Made by a program: the position numbers and the translations under genes. A stretch of DNA of 64,000 nucleotides, from assembly GCA_020636575.1 (NCBI GenBank), contig JACJXP010000001.1:806001-870000 (forward strand). Direction: 5' to 3'. The notes beneath the pieces were generated by a model. That model was not told the DNA's origin and made no database searches. It saw nothing but the letters and a program-made list of their open reading frames with translations. Source of the stretch: Chitinophagales bacterium (GTDB lineage: Bacteria > Bacteroidota > Bacteroidia > Chitinophagales > Chitinophagaceae). This document shows, in pieces, positions 8,446 to 14,936 of this stretch (the first letter of the stretch is position 1; every line of letters starts with the position of its first letter).

Positions 8446-9189
8446 ATGGAAGTACATCATCATGCACATACTGCAAGAAAAAAATGGCACCACTACTTCT
8501 GGGAGTTCTTTATGCTTTTTCTTGCAGTAACGCTTGGTTTTTTTGTAGAAAACACCCGGGAACATTTTATTGAAAGAAAAAGAGAAAAAAAATATATTGA
8601 ATCAATACTCCTCGATCTTAAGTCAGATGTACAATGGACAACCCAATTTATAAAAGACCAGTCTTATTCTGTTAATTCCTATGACTCTGTAATTCTTCTT
8701 TTGAAAAAAGATAAAAGAAGCCCCGATGAGCAGCAGCGGCTTTACTACCTGGTAAGAATGGCTATGCGTAGCAGCTGGCCCAATGAAGCCAATGAAAATG
8801 CCTATGAACAAATGAAAAATTCAGGTAATCTTCGTTTGTTGCATAATCATGATGTGGCTGACAGCATCTCCCGCTATTACTTCAATCTGGACGAGATCAG
8901 TTATATAACAACATTACTAACCCTGCGACAGCAAGCTGTCACAGAATATGAGGCTAAAATATTTGATGGGAGTGTATTTCAGGACATGATTGAAAAAAAA
9001 GATTTCTCTTTTAAGCCTCCGGATGGAAACCCTCCCCTTGCACTGAATGACAGAAATGTGATCAATGAATTTTTTGTACGCATTCATTATCTTTCTTCTA
9101 TCATGGTTTATTCAATCAACTTTGCAAAAGAACAGCATGATCATGCCACAAGACTTATCAGGATTCTTGAGGAAGAATATAAACTTTAA
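8446..9189 (+). CDS. MEVHHH-type single-pass membrane protein, paralogue 4
   Basis: Function unknown; 247 residues. This is the most divergent of the four paralogues. The start MEVHHHAHTARKKWHHYFWEF is kept, but the helix reads LAVTLGFFVEN instead of LAVFCGFLAEY. The helical R..KYIESILLDLKSD stretch (46-61), the block EQMKNSGNLRL (121-131) and a C-terminal helix with RLIRILEEEYKL are retained. It follows the TPR protein by 8 bases and precedes the 9203 gene by 13 bases, so it is probably in the same transcript. The VTLGFFVEN variant may mark a subfamily distinct from copies 1-3. Confidence 0.87.
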   Translation: MEVHHHAHTARKKWHHYFWEFFMLFLAVTLGFFVENTREHFIERKREKKYIESILLDLKSDVQWTTQFIKDQSYSVNSYDSVILLLKKDKRSPDEQQRLYYLVRMAMRSSWPNEANENAYEQMKNSGNLRLLHNHDVADSISRYYFNLDEISYITTLLTLRQQAVTEYEAKIFDGSVFQDMIEKKDFSFKPPDGNPPLALNDRNVINEFFVRIHYLSSIMVYSINFAKEQHDHATRLIRILEEEYKL

Positions 9190-9202
9190 AATACCTGTTG
9201 TT

Positions 9203-9745
9203 ATGGAACAAACTACACTTGGAATCGGGACCCGCCTGCAACACACTCAACATGGTCCGGGTGTGATCGTAGGTATTAAATATGCTACATATCTGATCTC
9301 CTTTATTAACCATGGCATTAAAGAAATAGATAAAACAGATCCCAAACTGGAGGAGATCATCCCGGAAAATGTAAGTGAAGAAATTGAAACACATTCTGAA
9401 GTTGAAAGATCACTATTAAAGATCTTAAGAATGTGGGGAGGAATTACTGAAATAGTTCCGCTGGGTGAAAAATGGGAGGGTGGTATACTGGTACTTCAAC
9501 CTGCTGACAAAACCCTGAAACCAAAAGAAATTCCTGTAGCTGACTTCTTTCATAAAATAGTTATGCTCAGAGACAGGCTGCGGGTACTTGAACAAAGTAT
9601 CAACAGTCATAAAAACCTGAGTGATGAGGAGAAAGTAAATATCCAACAGTATATCACCCGTTGTTATGGTTCATTAACCACCTTTAATGTCCTTTTCAAG
9701 AATAAGGAGGACTGGTTTGTTGGAGAAAAAGGAAATAAACTTTAG
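9203..9745 (+). CDS. Protein with an N-terminal Tudor-like segment, function unknown
   Basis: A 180-residue soluble protein. I take the ATG at 9203 rather than an upstream start at 9065, because the upstream part would overlap paralogue 4 for about 125 bases and reads like an out-of-frame shadow. Residues about 6-42 read LGIGTRLQHTQHGPGVIVGI and continue into a beta-rich stretch. This resembles the small Tudor/KOW-like barrel at the C terminus of PcrA helicases, including the one in this window (VEHQKFGFGEVIKI). The remainder is helical and ends with a region around FNVLFKNKEDWFVGEK. No catalytic motif is seen. It closes the compact gene run that begins at the left edge. Confidence 0.75.
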   Translation: MEQTTLGIGTRLQHTQHGPGVIVGIKYATYLISFINHGIKEIDKTDPKLEEIIPENVSEEIETHSEVERSLLKILRMWGGITEIVPLGEKWEGGILVLQPADKTLKPKEIPVADFFHKIVMLRDRLRVLEQSINSHKNLSDEEKVNIQQYITRCYGSLTTFNVLFKNKEDWFVGEKGNKL

Positions 9746-9879
9746 AAAAGACCTATTATAAACAGCTTATGCATTTTCAGTTTTTATAGTAAAGGATATT
9801 AAATCATCCTGTTAAAGTACTTTCATTACTTTTAATGCGTTAACTCCCTCACCTTAAAGCCAATTATTTTTCTCAGAAA

Positions 9880-11025
9880 GTGAAAAGCTTTAAAAAACTG
9901 CTGTTTATATTTCTGTTTTTGCTACTGCAAAGCACTCAATCCGATGCACAGCATATTTCACCAGCCATGGATCTTACAAGCCCTATTCAGCAAAAGGATA
10001 GTAACTCCATCTCTTTTTCATACAATAATCTTTTTTACTTCCGGGACTATGAATATTTTAACCCGATTCAAGAGGGATATACCTTATTCGGCACCTGGCA
10101 TTATCCTCGTTTTGCATTGCAACCTAACAAATGGCTAAGATTTGAAGCCGGAGCGCTGCTCCAAAAGGAATTTGGAGCTAAAAAATTAGATAAAGTGCTG
10201 CCGGTCTTTTCTATGCAGTTTCGGCATAAAAATCTTCGTTTCCTGTTTGGTGCTTTAGAAGGTAACCAGGCACATAGGTTGCCAGAACCTATTATGAATT
10301 ATGATATGATAATTGAAAGACCTATAGAAGAAGGGTTCCAGGTTAAATATAATACTGATAAACTTAAGGCTGATCTGTGGCTGGACTGGGAATTACGCCA
10401 AAAGAAAACAGCAGATTACCCGGAAGAATTAACCGGGGGAGTTTCAGTTTCTTACCTGATCTCAAAACCAAGCAAGCCTCTCCATGTATCTATCCCTTTA
10501 CAATTAATTACTCCTCACAAAGGAGGTCAGCTGGATACAAATCACTCTGCTGTTTATACAGTTATTAATACATCCGCAGGCCTCGTCAGTGAATGGGATA
10601 ATCCTAATCATTCCGAATGGACAAAAAAGGTTCGGGTAGGTTTACACTTTTTAGGTTACAATCTTTCCCAAAAGAAACATATATATCCCTTTAACAAGGG
10701 AAACGGTTTTTTATCTAATCTCTATATCCATACAAAATGGAATTTTTCATTCCTGGCAAGTTACTGGAAGGGTAATCAATTCATAGCACCAAAGGGGGCG
10801 CCTATTTATCAAAGTATCTCTTATGCCGGCAATAGCAGTTATACTGAACCCAAACGGGAACTGCTATTCCTCAACCTGATCTTTGAGAAAGAAATATTGA
10901 AGGGACTCTTTACAGATATGAGATATAGCCCTTACCTCGATCTGCATAATAAATTATTCGAGCATTCCTTTCTGATCTATTTTTCCTATAGAAAAAAATT
11001 TTTCTTGGGAAAGATCAGAAAATAA
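9880..11025 (+). CDS. Predicted outer-membrane beta-barrel protein
   Basis: Function unknown; 381 residues. Translation begins at a GTG, since the frame from there gives a proper signal peptide (MKSFKKLLFIFLFLLLQ, cleavage likely after SDA) and no ATG fits. The mature part has alternating aromatic and polar residues and many short strands (SFSYNNLFYF, RFEAGALLQ, VGLHFLGYNL, FSFLASYW) and ends LIYFSYRKKFFLGKIRK. This is the look of an outer-membrane barrel rather than an enzyme. It is preceded by a 134-base gap containing a TActTTTA box near 9825 that is one base from the Bacteroidota -7 consensus. The convergent DUF2892 gene ends two bases beyond its stop. Confidence 0.72.
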   Translation: MKSFKKLLFIFLFLLLQSTQSDAQHISPAMDLTSPIQQKDSNSISFSYNNLFYFRDYEYFNPIQEGYTLFGTWHYPRFALQPNKWLRFEAGALLQKEFGAKKLDKVLPVFSMQFRHKNLRFLFGALEGNQAHRLPEPIMNYDMIIERPIEEGFQVKYNTDKLKADLWLDWELRQKKTADYPEELTGGVSVSYLISKPSKPLHVSIPLQLITPHKGGQLDTNHSAVYTVINTSAGLVSEWDNPNHSEWTKKVRVGLHFLGYNLSQKKHIYPFNKGNGFLSNLYIHTKWNFSFLASYWKGNQFIAPKGAPIYQSISYAGNSSYTEPKRELLFLNLIFEKEILKGLFTDMRYSPYLDLHNKLFEHSFLIYFSYRKKFFLGKIRK

Positions 11026-11026
11026 T

Positions 11027-11236
11027 TCAGGAAGATTTTTTTGCACAGGTATTCATACCAAAAGGAGCGTATAGAGGACAAAAACCTACCAGGCTTGTTA
11101 ACACAAATATTCCTCCCAATATCACCAACACAAGACCTAATGTACCGGTAACTGTACCACTAAAATAGAGGTAAGCAAAAACTGCCGCTATCAGGACCCT
11201 GATAATACGGTCGGCATTTCCCATGTTCTTTTTCAT
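11027..11236 (-). CDS. Small DUF2892 (YgaP-like) membrane protein
   Basis: A 69-residue protein with two hydrophobic helices (VLIAAVFAYLYF and LGLVLVILGGIFVLTSLVGF). The sequence starts NMGNADRIIRVL and ends in CPLYAPFGMNTC, the typical DUF2892 frame, related to the membrane part of YgaP. Two cysteines near the C terminus are characteristic of this group. Related domains occur beside rhodanese or sulfur-handling proteins, but nothing of that kind is adjacent here. It is convergent with the barrel gene, with only one base between the stops. Role unknown. Confidence 0.85.
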   Translation of the reverse strand: MKKNMGNADRIIRVLIAAVFAYLYFSGTVTGTLGLVLVILGGIFVLTSLVGFCPLYAPFGMNTCAKKSS

Positions 11237-11247
11237 AATGTTGATTT

Positions 11248-11328
11248 TTATTTAAAAATTATAACAAGGGTCGCCACAATGGCAACGCAAATAATACAAA
11301 CCAGGATGAATTTATAAACCTTCTTCAC
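11248..11328 (-). CDS. Possible 26-residue membrane peptide
   Basis: A short minus-strand frame starting with GTG encodes a basic start (KKVYK), one continuous hydrophobic helix (FILVCIICVAIVATLVIIF) and a terminal Lys. Its stop lies 11 bases before the DUF2892 start, so it could be co-translated with it. Length, start codon type and lack of a recognisable family keep confidence low; chance occurrence in AT-rich DNA is possible. The rest of the 11237-11451 gap shows nothing I can name. Confidence 0.25.
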   Translation of the reverse strand: MKKVYKFILVCIICVAIVATLVIIFK

Positions 11329-11451
11329 ATACCAAAGCTAAAGCTAAAATGATTGGTTTCCGTCATTGGTGATATTTATCACAGACTTCGATGATTATCG
11401 TTGACGCTAACTTTAACGATATATCATCATCTATTTCAGTAACTTGGACAG

Positions 11452-13014
11452 ATGAAATTTCTCATTGGTTTCTGTTTACTGCCCCTGTTTACCATTGCCC
11501 AAAATCCCCTTGTTGACATACTTATTAAAAATGGAAAGGTGATCGACGGCACCGGGAACAATTGGTTTTATGCTGATGTTGCTGTCCAAAATGGAAAGAT
11601 CTTAAAGATCGGGAGAAGCCTTAACCTCCCGGCCAAAAAGATAATCGATGCAAAAGGACTTTTCGTTGCCCCTGGCTTTATTGATGTACATACACACCTG
11701 GAAGGCGATGAAAACAGGGACCCGAACGCCACCAATTTTATTCTTGACGGAGTTACCACCTGTATCACCGGGAACTGCGGGTCCTCCAACACAGATATCG
11801 GCAAATACCTGGGCTGGATCGACTCCTTAAAATTATCCATCAATGTAGCCACACTTGTTGGGCATAATGATATACGCAAAGCAGTAATGGGCCGTGCCAA
11901 CCGGGATGCTTCACCTGTTGAAATGAAACAAATGGAAGAATTGGTTGAAAAAGCCATGCAGGATGGTGCGGTAGGTTTATCAACCGGTTTGATCTATATA
12001 CCCGGAACATATACCAAAACACCGGAGATAGTTGACCTGGCCAAAATAGCCGCCAGGTACAATGGTGTTTATGTATCGCATATGCGCAGCGAGGGCGATA
12101 GTATCATCCCTGCCATTAATGAGGCATTGACAATTGGCAGGGAAGCTAATATACCCGTTGAGATATCTCATTTCAAACTGAGCGGACAGCATAATTGGGG
12201 CAGAAGTAAAGAAACTGTTCCTATGATTGAAGCTGCAAGAAAAGAAGGTATTGATGTTACAGTAGATCAATATCCCTATACAGCCAGCAGTACTTCGATC
12301 AGTACACTGATACCTGATGAAATACTGGCTGACGGACAGGATTCGATCAAAGCAAGACTTCAGGATCCGGCTATCCGAAAGCAGGTTATTAAAGACATGC
12401 TGGAAAGATTGAAAAAAAGAAAATTAAATCACTTTGGTTATGCGGTAGTAGCCTATTATGGTCCTGACACTAGTTATAATGGTAAAAGTATTGAAGAGAT
12501 CAACCTGATGAAGGGCAGAAAACATAAAGCAAAGGAAGAAGCTCTGACCATCATTGATATTATGATGAATGGCGGAGCCAGCGCTGTGTTTCATGGGATG
12601 AGTGAGGACGACGTAAAACGCATCATGCAATACCCTTATAATATGTTTGCCTGCGATGCAACAATAAGAGTATTAGGAGCCGGTATGCCCCACCCTAGAG
12701 GTTATGGTACCAATGCCAGGATACTCAGCAAATATGTACGGGAAGAAAAAGTATTAACATTAGAAGACGCTATAAGAAAAATGACTTCGTTGCCGGCACA
12801 AAAATTTCAGTTAAAAGACAGGGGTATCATTAAAGAAGGAATGGCAGCAGATATTGTGATCTTTGATGCAGATAAGGTACAAGATCTTTCTACTTTTGAA
12901 AAACCGCATGCTTATTCCACCGGGTTTAAATATGTGATCGTAAACGGAATGTTGACCGCTGAAAACGAAAAGCACCTGGGTGTAAGAGCTGGCATTACAT
13001 TGAGAAATCATTAA
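11452..13014 (+). CDS. N-acyl-D-amino-acid deacylase (D-aminoacylase), exported
   Basis: A metal-dependent amidohydrolase of 520 residues that removes the acyl group from N-acyl-D-amino acids. An N-terminal signal peptide (ends near TIAQ, 17) predicts export. The amidohydrolase frame is clear: the HTH metal motif in DVHTHLE (His80, His82), the cysteine ligand in TGNCG (Cys109), His210 in YVSHMRSEG and His240 in ISHFK. The last two keep the 30-residue spacing of the characterised enzyme, and FACDATIRVLG carries the Asp. The C-terminal SLPAQKFQLKDRGIIKEGMAADIVIFD segment is standard. Together with the S12, S58 and S45 hydrolases upstream it suggests handling of D-amino-acid derivatives (inference). 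Confidence 0.92.
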   Translation: MKFLIGFCLLPLFTIAQNPLVDILIKNGKVIDGTGNNWFYADVAVQNGKILKIGRSLNLPAKKIIDAKGLFVAPGFIDVHTHLEGDENRDPNATNFILDGVTTCITGNCGSSNTDIGKYLGWIDSLKLSINVATLVGHNDIRKAVMGRANRDASPVEMKQMEELVEKAMQDGAVGLSTGLIYIPGTYTKTPEIVDLAKIAARYNGVYVSHMRSEGDSIIPAINEALTIGREANIPVEISHFKLSGQHNWGRSKETVPMIEAARKEGIDVTVDQYPYTASSTSISTLIPDEILADGQDSIKARLQDPAIRKQVIKDMLERLKKRKLNHFGYAVVAYYGPDTSYNGKSIEEINLMKGRKHKAKEEALTIIDIMMNGGASAVFHGMSEDDVKRIMQYPYNMFACDATIRVLGAGMPHPRGYGTNARILSKYVREEKVLTLEDAIRKMTSLPAQKFQLKDRGIIKEGMAADIVIFDADKVQDLSTFEKPHAYSTGFKYVIVNGMLTAENEKHLGVRAGITLRNH

Positions 13015-13029
13015 CCAAAACTAGAATAT

Positions 13030-13467
13030 ATGCTTACAGGAGCTATCATTGGTGCAATTATCGGTGTGTTGGTAGTTGTATTTACATTCTTTGCAAAAGA
13101 ACAACGTTTCAATAAGGTTTTAAGAACGATCACTGATCCGGGACTGGAATATTCCGCAATGTATCACCACGCATCTGCCAACAGGTATAAAAAGGGATTC
13201 AAATACTTTGATTCATACGGCGCACTATATCTCATTGGTAAAAATGTTTATTACAAAAAGAGTGAAACGGAGACACCATTACAATTTAACCTGAACGAAT
13301 GTACTGTACAGGCTGAGCCAGACTGGCGATTATTAAAATGGTTCTCTATCACGACACCGGGCGGAGAGAAACACTATTTTAACTCCAGCAAAATGGGTGC
13401 ACTTAAAAACAATAGCGACGAAACACTGGTGGGCCTTAAAAAATTACAAGACAAAAAGGCTTCCTAA
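13030..13467 (+). CDS. Unknown membrane-anchored protein
   Basis: A 145-residue protein that I do not recognise. The first 22 residues form a glycine-containing membrane helix (LTGAIIGAIIGVLVVVFTFF). The soluble remainder reads as a small beta-rich domain with FKYFDSYGALYLIGKNVYYKK and WFSITTPGGEKHYFNSSK. It starts 15 bases after the deacylase stop and is probably its transcriptional partner. No enzymatic motif is visible. The convergent DUF418 gene ends 25 bases downstream. Confidence 0.7.
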   Translation: MLTGAIIGAIIGVLVVVFTFFAKEQRFNKVLRTITDPGLEYSAMYHHASANRYKKGFKYFDSYGALYLIGKNVYYKKSETETPLQFNLNECTVQAEPDWRLLKWFSITTPGGEKHYFNSSKMGALKNNSDETLVGLKKLQDKKAS

Positions 13468-13492
13468 TTAAAACTATCCTTATTATTTATTT

Positions 13493-14845
13493 TTAAGCAG
13501 AAGGAGGCTCTTCCTTCTTTGGCCTGCGCATGGGTTGTTTTTGCCAATAGGTCAAACTTCTCCATACCCATTCCATGGGGCCGAACCGGAAATACTTTAG
13601 CCATATATTACTCCAAATGATCTGTATGATCCAGACTGTACCTACCACATAGAATAGTTGGTGGTATTCCAGCTTTCCAAAATAACCGAACCCGATCCCA
13701 TAGAAAAATATCCCGCACATAATGGATTGGGTCAGGTAATTTGTAAAAGCCATTTGCCCCACGGGTCGTAACAATTTAAACAACCATTTAAACCAGCCGG
13801 ATTTGTATAGCAGCATGATCAATCCAAATAGCCCGATGGAATGCACAAACCTTTGTATCTCGTAAAATTCAAAAGCCTTATTCCGGACAATCTCAAAGTG
13901 ATTAAAATTATAATTCACATCATTACGAACAAACATATACGACAAAGGCAATCCAATACCTAAACCAATAACCGCCATCCAGGCATACACTTTCGTTTTT
14001 GCTTCACCCTGCAATATCTTCAATTTGAAAAACGCTAATCCAAGGAACATAAATAAGGTTACATCCCATATAGCCCAGTAATACATACCATAAGTTTCCC
14101 CCTCTTCAGCCATCTTACTTCTTTCTTTGTACAGCTCAGCATAGCTGCCTGTAATAGCTTCTTCCTGCTTTTTCATTCTTTTCTTTTTCTCTTCCGGTTC
14201 TGACCTTTTTTTCATTCCCTCATAAGCGGCAAGTTGTTCCGTTTGTTTATCTGTAAGTTTTGTGGTGGTGGTATCAATGGCAGCTACGATCTCGCCTTTT
14301 CTGATCGTATTCTTATCCCGATACAGATTCTTGTTTTCTACCACTGTCATCATTAACAGTGCTACGCCGGCGGCAATAAATAATTTTTTAGGTGACATTC
14401 TTCTGAAGGCAAAAACTATGATCCCGCAGATGGCATAATGATAAAGAACATCCCAGTACCAAAGCAGGATATAGGCATGAAAAACACCAAAGACCAATAA
14501 CCAGAGCTGGCGGCGGATAAACAGTTCAGCCGATAACATTCCGGAGACTCTTTTTTCAAGGCGGGTGGTAAATATGTACATGCCGGCTCCAAAAAGCATA
14601 GAGAAAATGGCCCGTTGCGTTCCTTCAAATACTCCCGGCCCGAATACATACCAGAAATAGTAGTTGAGTTTTCCCTGTGGTTGAACTGAAAAATCAGAAA
14701 TGGCTGTCGGCGCAAGCCCAAACCCGGGAATATTCATTAATAATATTCCAAGGATTGCTATCCCTCGTAATGAGTCAATGACCAGGATCCTTTCTGACTG
14801 GCTGATAGGTGCGGCAATACTTTGCCCAGAAGTTGTTGGTTGCAT
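13493..14845 (-). CDS. DUF418 (YeiB-like) integral membrane protein
   Basis: A polytopic membrane protein of 450 residues. The N-terminal SERILVIDSLRGIAILGILLMNI block is the signature of DUF418/YeiB-type proteins, and the C-terminal half contains the helices and conserved RPVGQMAFTNYLTQS segment of DUF418. Relatives are related to acyltransferase-3-like and heparan-alpha-glucosaminide acetyltransferase-like membrane proteins, but their substrates are not established. A long cytoplasmic or periplasmic charged insert (TKLTDKQTEQLAAYEGMKK to GSYAELYKERSK) lies mid-protein. It is 91 bases from the E1 stop on the same strand and has its own AT-rich upstream region. Confidence 0.9.
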   Translation of the reverse strand: MQPTTSGQSIAAPISQSERILVIDSLRGIAILGILLMNIPGFGLAPTAISDFSVQPQGKLNYYFWYVFGPGVFEGTQRAIFSMLFGAGMYIFTTRLEKRVSGMLSAELFIRRQLWLLVFGVFHAYILLWYWDVLYHYAICGIIVFAFRRMSPKKLFIAAGVALLMMTVVENKNLYRDKNTIRKGEIVAAIDTTTTKLTDKQTEQLAAYEGMKKRSEPEEKKKRMKKQEEAITGSYAELYKERSKMAEEGETYGMYYWAIWDVTLFMFLGLAFFKLKILQGEAKTKVYAWMAVIGLGIGLPLSYMFVRNDVNYNFNHFEIVRNKAFEFYEIQRFVHSIGLFGLIMLLYKSGWFKWLFKLLRPVGQMAFTNYLTQSIMCGIFFYGIGFGYFGKLEYHQLFYVVGTVWIIQIIWSNIWLKYFRFGPMEWVWRSLTYWQKQPMRRPKKEEPPSA

Positions 14846-14900
14846 TAGCGTTGGTTTTGGTGTGGGAGGGAACTTGTGTTTAGAAAGGGTAAGAAAATTT

Positions 14901-14915
14901 AAAATAGGCTATTTT
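14901..14915. promoter_or_regulatory. Perfect 7-1-7 dyad upstream of the DUF418 gene
   Basis: AAAATAG-G-CTATTTT is an exact inverted repeat with a one-base centre. It lies 56 bases upstream of the DUF418 start and 22 bases past the E1 stop. A one-base loop cannot fold into a hairpin, so an operator is more natural than a terminator. An overlapping alternative pairing of AATAGG (near 14931) with CCTATT could instead form part of a weak E1 terminator. Both readings are inference. Confidence 0.25.
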
Positions 14916-14936
14916 CGATTACCCACAAAAAACCTA

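Noticed and set aside
9065..9202. N-terminal extension of the 9203 gene from an upstream start
   Set aside because: It would overlap paralogue 4 by about 125 bases and the added residues (hydrophobic, no family match) look like a frame shadow. The ATG at 9203 begins right where the domain-like sequence starts.
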